A stretch of 37,210 nt of DNA from Candidatus Levybacteria bacterium RIFCSPHIGHO2_01_FULL_36_15 (GTDB lineage Bacteria; Patescibacteriota; Microgenomatia; Levybacterales; GWA1-39-11), in assembly GCA_001782015.1 (NCBI GenBank), contig MFNJ01000036.1, positions 14,044-51,253 of the forward strand. The letters run 5' to 3'. The position numbers and the translations under genes are program-made. Every line of letters starts with the position of its first letter. Position 1 is the first letter of the stretch. A model generated the notes under the pieces. That model ran no database searches, was not told the DNA's origin, and saw only the letters and a list, made by a program, of their open reading frames with translations. Below, in pieces: positions 21,743-29,587 of this stretch.

Positions 21743-22621
21743 ATGAGATCTGAACCTAACGACCTAAGAGGGCAATCATTGATAGAAATTATTATTGCGG
21801 TTTCAATCCTAATTATTGTGGCAACCTCACTCATATTTACAGTTTCGGGATCTTTTTCAACTACACGTTTAGGAAAAGAGCAGACTCAGGCTACTTTTCT
21901 TGCAGATGAAGGAATGAACGCGGTCAATTCAATAAGAAACCAGAATTTTAATAGTCTTATAAATGGAGATCATGGCTTATCTAATTCAGGCGGCATATGG
22001 TCTTTTTCAGGAACTTTTGATAAGGATGCAAGTGGAAAATATACCCGGATAGCAACAATTTCTGATGTATTAAGAGACGGTAACGGAGATATTGCTGCAA
22101 GCGGAGGGACTATTGATCCTTCCACAAAGAAAATAACACTAAGAGTTTCCTGGTATTTTACTCCAACAAGAAATAACAATGTTCAACTTGAGCAATATTT
22201 CACTAACTGGCAAACATCAGAATCCAAAGGAACAAATGGCCACTGCAGCTTACAGGCCAATTGTTTGGCTTTAAACACTTCTTCCGCGCATCTTATAACA
22301 AACGGAACTCAGATAGCCGGGATAACTCTTGGTAATTTTGACCCTACAGCAAGCATAAACCTAAACAGGATTACAGCTTCCTGGACCGGGAGTGCTAGCA
22401 TAAGAATGAATAAAATCAGAATAAACGGAATAGACGTCTGGACGGGCTCGGTAAAATCGGGAAATACGGTAACTATTTCTAATGTTTCTTTAAATCCGGA
22501 TACCAGGAACGTTCCCATAGATTTTATTCAATTTTCAAGAAACATAACCGGCTCAACGGTAAACATTACATTTATAATGTCAGATAATTCGTCTTGGGCG
22601 GCGCCGGCGATTAATTTATGA
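21743..22621 (+). CDS. Minor pilin, GspI/PilV-like, with C-terminal domain shared with the next gene
   Basis: A 292-residue prepilin-like protein: leader MRSEPNDLRG, then QSLIEIIIAVSILIIV with Gly10 before Gln11 and Glu5 at residue 15. The first mature residue is Gln instead of Phe. A pilin-like body follows (to about 160), with a short Cys-containing linker (HCSLQANC). A separate C-terminal domain (about 184-285) contains SWTGS, RINGIDVWTGS and NITFIMSDNS, and aligns along its whole length with the C-terminus of the next protein. Its stop overlaps the next start (ATGA). It is probably exposed at the pilus tip, by analogy with minor pilins. Confidence 0.85.
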   Translation: MRSEPNDLRGQSLIEIIIAVSILIIVATSLIFTVSGSFSTTRLGKEQTQATFLADEGMNAVNSIRNQNFNSLINGDHGLSNSGGIWSFSGTFDKDASGKYTRIATISDVLRDGNGDIAASGGTIDPSTKKITLRVSWYFTPTRNNNVQLEQYFTNWQTSESKGTNGHCSLQANCLALNTSSAHLITNGTQIAGITLGNFDPTASINLNRITASWTGSASIRMNKIRINGIDVWTGSVKSGNTVTISNVSLNPDTRNVPIDFIQFSRNITGSTVNITFIMSDNSSWAAPAINL

Positions 22622-23502
22622 AAAAATTAAGACCAAAATCAGGTTTTACTTTAGTTGAACTTCTTATTTATATTAGTCTGGTCAGCATATTTGTCAGCGG
22701 GGCAATTTCTTTTATGCTGAATGTGCTTTCAACAAGAGAAAAAGTTTATCAACAACAGACTGTGGAACAAAATGCCCGTGCTGCTATTGCTCGAATAGCT
22801 TATGAAATAAGAAGAGCTAATAATATTCAAGGCATTTCTTCCGATGAATTAACCTTAAATAACGAATCTTCAAATACCATAATATCTTTGATATCTGGAA
22901 GAATCCAAATCACAACAGGAGGCACTGGGCCTTATTATTTGACCTCAAACCAAATTAATGTTTTGTCTCCACCTGATGCGCCCAAACCGCTTTTTACCAA
23001 TCTTAGCACAACAAACAAGAACAGCAAGAATATTCTAGTATCTGTTACAGCAAGCAATATTCCAAGTTTTTATGGTACAAGATATAAAGCCCTCATAACA
23101 TCAAACCAATCAACAGAGATAAATGGACAGTTTAATGCAGCTAGAATGCTTCTTATGAATGCATCAGGAGCTCTACTGTCCAATGATAACCGGCAAATAA
23201 CAAATACTACTTTGCAAAACTCAGGTAGTACGGATATAACTATCAGTAATATTACTATTTCCTGGACAGGCGGAGTAGCGGCAAGCAGATTAACAAGCGT
23301 GACGATAAACGGCAGTAATGCCTGGACTGGATCAGCCGCATCCGGAACTGCTATTCCCATTAATAATGGTATTATTAGAGCGAGTAATCCAGCGGTTAGC
23401 ATTATTTTTAATTTCAACAACAGCATGGCCGGAGCAGTTTTTAATATTATTTACACAATGACTGACTCTTCAACCAAAAATACGACTATTTCTTTTAATT
23501 AA
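22618..23502 (+). CDS. Minor pilin, GspJ/PilW-like, with the shared C-terminal domain
   Basis: A 294-residue prepilin-like protein: leader MKKLRPKSG, cleavage after Gly9, then FTLVELLIYISLVSI with Glu5 at residue 14. The EQNARAAIARIAYEIRRANNI helix region is typical of GspJ/PilW. The C-terminal domain (about 187-294) carries ISWTGGV, TINGSNAWTGS and NIIYTMTDSS, matching the preceding protein's C-terminus. The start codon overlaps the previous stop as ATGA, indicating translational coupling. The PilX-like gene follows after one base. Family by N-terminus and order is fairly secure; the function of the C-terminal domain is unknown. Confidence 0.85.
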   Translation: MKKLRPKSGFTLVELLIYISLVSIFVSGAISFMLNVLSTREKVYQQQTVEQNARAAIARIAYEIRRANNIQGISSDELTLNNESSNTIISLISGRIQITTGGTGPYYLTSNQINVLSPPDAPKPLFTNLSTTNKNSKNILVSVTASNIPSFYGTRYKALITSNQSTEINGQFNAARMLLMNASGALLSNDNRQITNTTLQNSGSTDITISNITISWTGGVAASRLTSVTINGSNAWTGSAASGTAIPINNGIIRASNPAVSIIFNFNNSMAGAVFNIIYTMTDSSTKNTTISFN

Positions 23503-23503
23503 A

Positions 23504-23911
23504 ATGATTAACAACAATAAAAGCAAAAACGGCTATATTGCTCTTATAAGCATTTTGATAATATCTACTGTTACCTCAGCAATAGCCCTATCTCTTTCGC
23601 TTCTGGGAATAAATGAAGCAAAAAACTCTTTAGGATTAAAAAAAGGATACGAAACACTAAAAATAGCTGAAGGTTGCGCAGAAGAAGCTCTTTACCGCCT
23701 GAAAAATAATCAGACTTACAGCGGTACCATAGCCCCGTTGAATGTGGGTAATGGTTCATGTACAATAACTATAAGCGGTGCCAATCCGACTTATACTATT
23801 TTGATAAATGCTGTGCTGCCAGAAAAACCAAGCTATGCTAAGAGCTTGCGTTTGACCGTAGTAGCAGTCGGGAAGGATATTAATATCACCAGTTGGCAAG
23901 AAATACAATAG
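23504..23911 (+). CDS. Minor pilin, PilX/GspK-like
   Basis: A 135-residue protein with leader MINNNKSKNG followed by YIALISILIISTVTSAIAL. The fifth mature residue is Ile instead of Glu. Lack of Glu5 is known for GspK, the pseudopilin that caps the tip complex. The AEGCAEEALYRLK segment (about 55-67) is typical of PilX proteins. It is the fourth consecutive pilin-like gene and starts one base after the preceding stop. The order H-I-J-K/X matches the minor-pilin order in type II secretion and type IV pilus operons. Confidence 0.8.
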   Translation: MINNNKSKNGYIALISILIISTVTSAIALSLSLLGINEAKNSLGLKKGYETLKIAEGCAEEALYRLKNNQTYSGTIAPLNVGNGSCTITISGANPTYTILINAVLPEKPSYAKSLRLTVVAVGKDINITSWQEIQ

Positions 23912-23922
23912 AACTTATACTT

Positions 23923-23928
23923 TAAAAT
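23923..23928 (+). promoter_or_regulatory. Possible -10 box of the PilM/GspL-LytR_C gene
   Basis: TAAAAT, six bases before the ATG at 23935, the same spacing as other leaderless starts in the window. In such AT-rich DNA this could be chance, and the gene may simply belong to the pilus operon. Confidence 0.3.
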
Positions 23929-23934
23929 TTTAAC

Positions 23935-25389
23935 ATGTTATCAATCGATATTTCTGAGAAATTTATTAACATCACAGATATTGGGAAAAACTACTTAGGA
24001 AAATACAACTTTAAACTTATAAAACAAATAGAAATAAAAGAGGGGGAGAAATGGGAAAGTAAAATTTCAGAATTACCAAAAAATGAAAAAGTCTCTCTCG
24101 TCGTACCGGATACCGAAGTATTTCTCTATCGTTTTGATGTAAACCCCAAATTAACAGGCAGACTACTGATCGCAACGATTTTAGACAAAATAAGTAAAGT
24201 TATCCCGGCTGCGCCAGATGACCTAGCATATGATTTTGAAATGAAACAAACCGGCCTCCAGTCATCATGTATCATCTTTATAGCTATAACGCGGGAAAAA
24301 CTATCTTTATACCAAAAGGCATTTAAAACAATTAATATTACGCCTGAATTAATAGTTCCTGAATCTTTAGTAAACTTTGAAGTTTTCAAAAATGACGATC
24401 CGGCTGACCAAGTTATTTTATATCTTGAAGTAAATGAAAAAATTTTAAAGTTTGCTTTTTTTGATAAATACGGGCCGTTGCTGACTCTTTTTGAAGTTTT
24501 AAATCCATTAACTATGGAGGAAATAATTAAAAAATCTATTCTTTTTTTTAAAGATAAATATGGGAAAAATGTTGACAAAATAATTCTTGGAGGAGACAAA
24601 GTCACCATTACAGATTCAGACAAACTGGGAAAAATTGTAAATGTTCCAATCATTAAAAGCAATCAAGTTTTTGAAAAAAAAGTCCAAGAACTAGGAATAA
24701 ACTTTAATAATCAACAACAAATGCTGTTTATTAAAGCTTTAGGCGTAAACTTATTACTCCTTCAAAAAGAAATACCAAATTTAGCCAAAAAAAGCGTTCT
24801 AACTTTTTCTGATAAATCAAAGGGTGAAACTGCAGTTCCTGATATGCTTTTGAAAAATAACATTGCAGATGAAAAACGTAAAGATTTGGCAAAAGAAACA
24901 TATTCTTCTGAAAACAAAAAGCCTGAAAACAAAAGGTTAATATTCTTAATTTTTATTTTTATAATTTCTCTTATTTTAACTTCAAGCGCTATTGCTTCAA
25001 AATTTTTAGTAAAGCAAAATACCGGTACCGTTCCCAAAATCAAAGCTAAATCGAAAGTTAAATCACCTTCCAAAAAAATTATTCCTTCCTCAACGCCCCC
25101 TTCTCTTGAAAAACAAAGTGTTAAAATCGAAGTCCTGAATGGAAGCGGTAAAGCGGGAAGCGCAACGGTTCTTTCAGACTATCTTAAAAACAAAGGTTAT
25201 GAAAACATAAAAACGGCCAATGCGGAAGATTTTTCCTACAAAGGTATAACTCTACAAATCAAGGAGGACAAAAAGAATTACCTTGAATCTTTAATAAATG
25301 ATTTAAAAGATCAATACCAGATAAGTACAGCCTCAGCTTTCATTGACAAAGACAGCGATTTTGATGTTATACTGATAGTGGGAGGATAG
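23935..25389 (+). CDS. PilM/GspL-like protein fused to a LytR_C domain
   Basis: A 484-residue protein of unusual build. Residues 1-280 resemble the actin-like cytoplasmic part of PilM/GspL: MLSIDISEKFINITDI at the first phosphate-loop position, SLVVPDTEVFLYRF, ITREKLSLYQKAF, a DKIILGGDK strand and FIKALGVNLL. The nucleotide loop is degenerate. A charged linker leads to one membrane helix (about 335-353), then a Lys/Ser/Pro-rich stalk, then a LytR_C domain (about 396-484) starting VKIEVLNGSGKAGSATVLSDYL. GspL has the same order with a ferredoxin-like periplasmic domain; here LytR_C takes that place. It follows the minor pilins, so it probably links motor to envelope. The PilM call is by pattern and is moderate; the LytR_C call is good. 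Confidence 0.78.
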   Translation: MLSIDISEKFINITDIGKNYLGKYNFKLIKQIEIKEGEKWESKISELPKNEKVSLVVPDTEVFLYRFDVNPKLTGRLLIATILDKISKVIPAAPDDLAYDFEMKQTGLQSSCIIFIAITREKLSLYQKAFKTINITPELIVPESLVNFEVFKNDDPADQVILYLEVNEKILKFAFFDKYGPLLTLFEVLNPLTMEEIIKKSILFFKDKYGKNVDKIILGGDKVTITDSDKLGKIVNVPIIKSNQVFEKKVQELGINFNNQQQMLFIKALGVNLLLLQKEIPNLAKKSVLTFSDKSKGETAVPDMLLKNNIADEKRKDLAKETYSSENKKPENKRLIFLIFIFIISLILTSSAIASKFLVKQNTGTVPKIKAKSKVKSPSKKIIPSSTPPSLEKQSVKIEVLNGSGKAGSATVLSDYLKNKGYENIKTANAEDFSYKGITLQIKEDKKNYLESLINDLKDQYQISTASAFIDKDSDFDVILIVGG

Positions 25390-25392
25390 AAA

Positions 25393-25869
25393 ATCAATTC
25401 CAACAACTTAATCAAAAAACCTGCCGGTTTTACTCTTATTGAACTTCTTGTTGTTATGGGAATAATAACAACTCTAACAACATTTATTGTTGTTTCCCTA
25501 GATCCTGTAACTAGATTTGCCCAAGCAAGGAACAGTAGACGAATAACAGATATAGATTCCATTTTAGTGGCGATTCAAGAATATATTGTTGACAACAACG
25601 GAGATCTTGCTTCAACCGGAGTTACCACCACGGAAAAACAGCTTGGAACGTGTCTGTCCGGAGGAAACACGGCTTGTAGTGACGCGGCGGCGGATTGCCT
25701 TAATCTCACAAGTACTCTTTCCAAATATTTAAAGTCTATTCCTATAGATCCAAACGGCACAAGCGAGTTCACAGGTTATTCAGTAGTCACCGACTCAAAC
25801 AATATTATTACAGTCACAGCATGTAAAACCGAAGCACCGGAAACGACTCCTCTTTCAGTCTCAAGATAA
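25393..25869 (+). CDS. Type IV pilin with apparent ATC start codon
   Basis: A 158-residue prepilin if translation begins at the ATC at 25393. The leader would be MNSNNLIKKPAG, then FTLIELLVVMGIITTL, with Glu5 in place. The frame is open from the TAG of the preceding gene (25387-25389), but no ATG, GTG, TTG or CTG occurs before Met at 25456, which lies inside the hydrophobic helix and would destroy the signal. GGAGG at 25381-25385 is seven bases before ATC, an ideal spacing. After the helix come DPVTRFAQARNSRR and four cysteines (GTCLSGG, TACSD, DCLN, ACKTE), as in the pilin at 501-1061. Sequence error or read-through of the TAG are the alternatives. Confidence 0.82.
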   Translation: MNSNNLIKKPAGFTLIELLVVMGIITTLTTFIVVSLDPVTRFAQARNSRRITDIDSILVAIQEYIVDNNGDLASTGVTTTEKQLGTCLSGGNTACSDAAADCLNLTSTLSKYLKSIPIDPNGTSEFTGYSVVTDSNNIITVTACKTEAPETTPLSVSR

Positions 25870-25886
25870 ATTCAAATCAGCCGATT

Positions 25887-26609
25887 CTATTCTGATGGAG
25901 TAGTGCCATAAATTGTTATCGGAGTACCGGGATTGCTGTCTGAAGCATAAGTGGTTGAATTGGAAACTTGGGGATCTGACCAACGGTATATTTTTTCAGC
26001 ATCTTCAGTCTTCATGTTAACGCACCCATGACTCATGGGGTGGCCAAAATTATCATGCCAGTATGCTCCATGCAAACCAAAACCCATTGTTTTTGGAATT
26101 TCATCATTATAAAAATACATTGTATAGGGAACATTGGGCAGATTATAATATGTACCCAGAGCCGAATCCCCTCCTGCCATACGGGTGTATCTAAGCTTAA
26201 TCCAAATATTAAAGCGTCCGGTTGGAGTATGGCGCCATTTTCCGGAAGAAATTAAGAAACTATAAATAAGTTTATTTCCTTCATATGCGTATAAGACTTG
26301 ATTTGTAAGATCAATATAAATGTGCTTATTTTGATCGGTGCGCGTCCCAAGCAAAGCGCTTCCTTTTAAAATATTAGTCGCAAGAACAGGAGATATAACT
26401 TTTTTCCCCATAAAATTACCCATACTATCAGTACTTGCTTTTCCTGATAAATCCTTGATGCAACTTATTGAATTAGCGCATTCTTCTTTTACAGGAACTT
26501 TAATTGCGGGAGAAAAAAGCATTAAACTACCCAAGAGTAAAACAAGCGCTGGAAGTGCAATCAGCAAAATTAAACGCTTAGAAAAAAATTTCTCTTTTAT
26601 GTTCTGCAT
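25887..26609 (-). CDS. L,D-transpeptidase (YkuD family), membrane-anchored
   Basis: A 240-residue cell-wall enzyme that cross-links peptidoglycan stems through 3-3 bonds or attaches partners to them. An N-terminal helix (12-33) anchors or exports it. The YkuD domain covers about 96-235, starting KHIYIDLTNQVLYAYEGNK. The active-site motif is HGAYWHDNFGHPMSHGC, with His180, Ser193, His194, Gly195 and catalytic Cys196. PTGRFNI and the SSGK strand are also typical. It is convergent with the ATC-start pilin and divergent from the VanW-like gene. The start at 26609 gives a basic-hydrophobic N-terminus, as expected. Confidence 0.94.
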   Translation of the reverse strand: MQNIKEKFFSKRLILLIALPALVLLLGSLMLFSPAIKVPVKEECANSISCIKDLSGKASTDSMGNFMGKKVISPVLATNILKGSALLGTRTDQNKHIYIDLTNQVLYAYEGNKLIYSFLISSGKWRHTPTGRFNIWIKLRYTRMAGGDSALGTYYNLPNVPYTMYFYNDEIPKTMGFGLHGAYWHDNFGHPMSHGCVNMKTEDAEKIYRWSDPQVSNSTTYASDSNPGTPITIYGTTPSE

Positions 26610-26720
26610 ATTCTCTAATTATTAAATCATAAAAAAGGAGAAAGTTCATCCCTAATCTACAACCTTATGAATGGATGTATGGACGCGGAAAAGATGTCTG
26701 CCAAAACAACGGTATTATGC

Positions 26721-26749
26721 TTGATTTGAGTCTTATAGTGTGATATAAT
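26721..26749 (+). promoter_or_regulatory. Promoter of the VanW-like gene
   Basis: TTGATT (26721-26726), 17 bases, TATAAT (26744-26749), with TG one base before the -10 (TGATATAAT). The ATG is at 26788, leaving a leader of about 32 bases. One of the best promoters in the window. Confidence 0.7.
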
Positions 26750-26787
26750 CATACTCTTATCGAGATAGGCATAAACCTATATTAAAT

Positions 26788-27456
26788 ATGGTAAACGAAG
26801 CTATTTTTACAGTAGCCGCTTTTTCACTCCTCACTTTCAATACATACCTAATAACCCCACCAGAGGCTCCCACCGTACAGGAGCGTGTTCTGGTCACGCG
26901 TGAGATTTCTTTGGAAGAAAGATATGCTGATAAATTCGTGAATGATGTATTCAAGGACAACATCCTTTTGACCATGGCCTATCTTAGAGGTGAGAAGATA
27001 GACTCCACCAACGTTGACTGGAACTTGGTGAAAAAACCTTTTAGCTTCAAAATGGGGCTAAAACCGGGAAAAACTTTTGCTTTTCATGAAGATATCCTGC
27101 CTGAGTATCTGGATAAGGTAACTAAAACCACAGGATCTCGCTTCAATTACCAGGATGGATTCAAGTCTGATGGCTATTTAACAGGTGATGGCGTGTGCCA
27201 TCTGGCCTCACTCATAAACTGGGCCGCAGCTGATGCAAACCTAAATGTAAAAGCTCCCACCAATCATGATTTTGCTGTTATACCCGGCGTTCCCGGAAAA
27301 TTCGGTACATCTATTTATGTAGGGTCAAACCAAACCGGTGCGAATGCCCTGCAAAACCTTTATGTAACCAATAATTATAATAAGCCGATTATTTTTGCAT
27401 TCAGTTATGACGGGAAAATACTCAAGCTTAGCGTTGCTGAGGTAGCCTTTAATTAA
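26788..27456 (+). CDS. VanW-like exported protein
   Basis: A 222-residue protein with a short hydrophobic N-terminus (about 4-22) likely to be a signal or anchor. The VanW-like core shows LKPGKTFAFHEDI (about 90-102), GYLTGDGVCHLASLINWAAADANL and NHDFAVIPGVPG, matching the family pattern PGxxFSF ... GGGVCQxST ... H. Variation from GGGVCQ to GDGVCH is noted. The molecular role of VanW is not established; it is found with cell-wall genes, and here it is next to an L,D-transpeptidase. Own promoter, no co-directional neighbour downstream. Confidence 0.83.
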   Translation: MVNEAIFTVAAFSLLTFNTYLITPPEAPTVQERVLVTREISLEERYADKFVNDVFKDNILLTMAYLRGEKIDSTNVDWNLVKKPFSFKMGLKPGKTFAFHEDILPEYLDKVTKTTGSRFNYQDGFKSDGYLTGDGVCHLASLINWAAADANLNVKAPTNHDFAVIPGVPGKFGTSIYVGSNQTGANALQNLYVTNNYNKPIIFAFSYDGKILKLSVAEVAFN

Positions 27457-27498
27457 TTTTAATTTACCCAATTGAATCCCCGCTCTTTTCTGTCTTTT

Positions 27499-27690
27499 TT
27501 ATCTTTTCAAAACAGTGTAAAGCAAAGCGAAAGCAATTATGAACAAATATACTGTTCCTGCAACAACTGGCGTAACTATAGAAAAACATCCGAATTGCTT
27601 TTTCACCTCATCCACCATTTTCGATGGGGGTCCGCCTGTTGGTTCAGGTTCTTGTTTAAGAATGCTCGTATTTGGCAAACGTTTTTTCAT
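27499..27690 (-). CDS. Possible small single-helix membrane protein
   Basis: A 63-residue frame starting at ATG 27690: a basic, proline-rich N-terminus (MKKRLPNTSILKQEPEPTGG), a short charged part, then one C-terminal membrane helix (VTPVVAGTVYLFIIAFALLYTVL). In-frame starts further up (TTG 27726, ATG 27711) would add 12 or 7 residues. The composition is protein-like, but no family is recognised. A plus-strand frame overlaps it almost fully and looks less natural. It lies between the VanW-like gene and the recombinase. Confidence 0.4.
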   Translation of the reverse strand: MKKRLPNTSILKQEPEPTGGPPSKMVDEVKKQFGCFSIVTPVVAGTVYLFIIAFALLYTVLKR

Positions 27691-27772
27691 ATTTTGAGAT
27701 ATTAATACCATTTTGAGATTAAACAATGGTAAGACGAGGATAATAGAAAAGTAAGGTTTCTTCTGGACTGAA

Positions 27773-28708
27773 TCATCTCTTATTTCCCTGATGGAATTTT
27801 TTATGAACTTCTTTTAGCTGAGGATTAGTAACGTGGGTATAAATCTGAGTTGTTGAGATATTTTTGTGCCCCAGCATTTCCTGCACAGATCTTATATCTG
27901 CTCCATTTGAAAGAAGATCCGTTGCAAATGAATGGCGCAAAGTATGAGGAGTTGCCTTGATCGGAAGTTTTGCTTTTTTGACATATTTTTCTATCAAACG
28001 CTCAATACTTCTTGTTGTAAGTCTCATTTTTTCTCCTCCGTTTTCCGGAGTAATTTCTTTAGAATACCTGATAAACAAGGGCTTAAAATCATCTGCTCGC
28101 ATTTCCAAATATTTTGTGAGCCAAAAAGCAGCACTGTCAGAAAGAAAAACAATTCGGGCTCGACCGCCTTTTCCGATTACACCAAATTCACGCGTTTCAA
28201 AATTTATCTGATCACGATTTAATCTTGCAAGTTCGGAGACCCGAAGCCCGGTTGAAAAAAGAGCTTCAAGTATTGCCCTGTCTCTTAAACCCGCCTCAGA
28301 TGAAATATCTACTGTATTAAAAAGCGCACGCAGATGATCTTTTTCCAGGAACTTCAAGGATTTTGATTCACCCTTAGGAAGATCAATCTTTTCCGGCGGC
28401 AGGGTAGTGTAGTCATTGCGGATTAAGAACCTTAAAAAAGAACGCAGCGCGATTATGTGGTAACTCTGAGTAACTCTTTTTAAAGTAATCCCACCCTCAT
28501 CCACAAAATCCGAAAGATAGACTCGGAAACGCCTTACCATGTCAACGTTTAAATCTTCTATGCCTTTTGTTGGACATTCCTTATTGTACCAGTTTCTGAA
28601 TCTTCCCAGATAAAACTTATAGTTTCTGACTGTAAGCTTGGAACAGTTTCTCTCAATCTCTAAATATTCAAGAAATTTTATTATCAGAACATCAAGGTTT
28701 TCTTTCAT
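27773..28708 (-). CDS. Tyrosine recombinase, XerC/XerD type
   Basis: A 311-residue site-specific recombinase. The N-terminal SAM-like DNA-binding domain spans about 5-95, and the catalytic domain about 118-300. All catalytic residues are present: Arg156 in STGLRVSEL, Lys180 in IGKGGRAR, His255 and Arg258 in PHTLRHSF, His281 in LGHKNIS and the nucleophile Tyr290 in TQIYTHV. It is of normal length for Xer proteins. It may be the single chromosome-dimer resolvase of a small genome. Close upstream lie copies of a GTGCGACATAA-type repeat and a transposase, so a role in integrating mobile DNA is also possible. Upstream of the ATG is GACAT-GAAA-ATGTC (28737-28750), a small palindrome. Confidence 0.93.
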   Translation of the reverse strand: MKENLDVLIIKFLEYLEIERNCSKLTVRNYKFYLGRFRNWYNKECPTKGIEDLNVDMVRRFRVYLSDFVDEGGITLKRVTQSYHIIALRSFLRFLIRNDYTTLPPEKIDLPKGESKSLKFLEKDHLRALFNTVDISSEAGLRDRAILEALFSTGLRVSELARLNRDQINFETREFGVIGKGGRARIVFLSDSAAFWLTKYLEMRADDFKPLFIRYSKEITPENGGEKMRLTTRSIERLIEKYVKKAKLPIKATPHTLRHSFATDLLSNGADIRSVQEMLGHKNISTTQIYTHVTNPQLKEVHKKFHQGNKR

Positions 28709-28784
28709 TTTAATAGAGTAAATAGTTCATCTTACGACATGAAAATGTCTTAAAATGTGTAAAACAAAATCAGATAGCCTCTTT

Positions 28785-28797
28785 ATTTTGCGACATA
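28785..28797. repeat. GTGCGACATAA-type repeat, copy 1
   Basis: ATTTTGCGACATA, differing from copies 2 and 3 mainly by T for G at the fourth base of the shared block. It is followed by GGGTATT. It lies 77 bases upstream of the recombinase start. Confidence 0.55.
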
Positions 28798-28843
28798 GGG
28801 TATTTTTTGTCAATAAAAAAAATATTGCCAAGATGTCAAGTGT

Positions 28844-28858
28844 CAAGGTGCGACCTTG
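28844..28858. repeat. Left hairpin of the RAYT element
   Basis: CAAGGTGCGACCTTG: 6-bp perfect stem, GCG loop. The identical 15 bases occur at 29588-29602. Confidence 0.85.
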
Positions 28859-28868
28859 TATAATAATC

Positions 28869-29546
28869 CTAGAATTCATCCTCAAGCTGCAAGTCTCCCA
28901 ATATTCTACAAGAATCATGCTGATATTCTTTAATAAAATTTTCATAAGATATTAAATTTCCAAGATCTTTTGCTTGTGTTGTCTTGAAGTAACTTAAAAT
29001 TTCATCAGGTTTTATCCAACTTGACTTTTTCTCTCTAAGATAATAGGGATAGCTTGAAAAGTTTAAAAAATTAATCGGCGATTTAACAACGTGCATCGGA
29101 TTTAGGTGTATATAACGGGACAAATGAAGAAGATAGTGATCCGTTCGAACTAAAGTAGCTTTATACCTATTTTGAAACAAGGCTCCAACTCTTTGGTATT
29201 TTTTATTAAAATACATTACATAACTTGTAGATAATCGTCTCATAAGCTTTATAATCCCATCTCTGGTATATTGTTTTACCAAAAGATGAATATGGTTAGG
29301 CATCAAACTAAATGAAAGTAAACTTAACTCTTGGGATAAATTATGTAACAAATATCTGTTTATTCTTAAACCACTTGTTTTTAATTGCAATATGTCCGCT
29401 TTTGGGGAAAGATATATTTTCAGATAAAAAAGAAATAATTTGCAATCTTGTTCGTCGATAAAAATATCTCTTTTTTCAACACCACGGTTGTAAATATGAT
29501 AATAACCATCTGCTACATAAGTTTTAATTATATTTCTCGATGGCAT
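28869..29546 (-). CDS. REP-associated (RAYT) Y1 transposase
   Basis: A 225-residue single-strand DNA transposase of the Y1/IS200-like superfamily, RAYT branch. The metal-binding HUH motif is His85-Ile-His87 in LMPNHIHLLV. RYIHLNPMHVVKSP (144-157) is the RAYT signature, with Tyr145 a candidate for the nucleophile. YHIYNRGVEKRDIF at the start and FQNRYKATLVRTDHYLLHL are also typical. I start it at the ATG at 29546, because TTGACA-17-GATAAT ends seven bases upstream; a longer frame from 29582 would start inside the repeat. All motifs are intact, so it may be active. It lies between matching hairpin repeats. Confidence 0.92.
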   Translation of the reverse strand: MPSRNIIKTYVADGYYHIYNRGVEKRDIFIDEQDCKLFLFYLKIYLSPKADILQLKTSGLRINRYLLHNLSQELSLLSFSLMPNHIHLLVKQYTRDGIIKLMRRLSTSYVMYFNKKYQRVGALFQNRYKATLVRTDHYLLHLSRYIHLNPMHVVKSPINFLNFSSYPYYLREKKSSWIKPDEILSYFKTTQAKDLGNLISYENFIKEYQHDSCRILGDLQLEDEF

Positions 29547-29553
29547 AGTTTTT

Positions 29554-29582
29554 ATTATCAACAAGGTCACACCTTCTGTCAA
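29554..29582 (-). promoter_or_regulatory. Promoter of the RAYT transposase, built from the end repeat
   Basis: TTGACA (29577-29582), 17 bases, GATAAT (29554-29559) on the minus strand; the -10 ends seven bases before the ATG at 29546, so the mRNA is probably leaderless. The -35 is part of the right-end direct repeat. Confidence 0.65.
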
Positions 29583-29587
29583 GGTGT

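Noticed and set aside
22619-22621. UGA recoded as glycine, as in Gracilibacteria
   Set aside because: TGA ends several genes at the expected place (the delta'-like gene, the kinase, pilB2, the GspI-like pilin), and no gene needs it as sense.
25387-25389. TAG between the LytR_C fusion and the pilin read as a sense codon
   Set aside because: The LytR_C domain ends naturally there, and an ideal ribosome site leads to a separate start; no other in-frame TAG in the window supports recoding.
27472-27705. 77-codon plus-strand frame after the VanW-like gene
   Set aside because: Antisense to the more protein-like small membrane frame; rich in Phe, Ser, His and Cys with no recognisable pattern.
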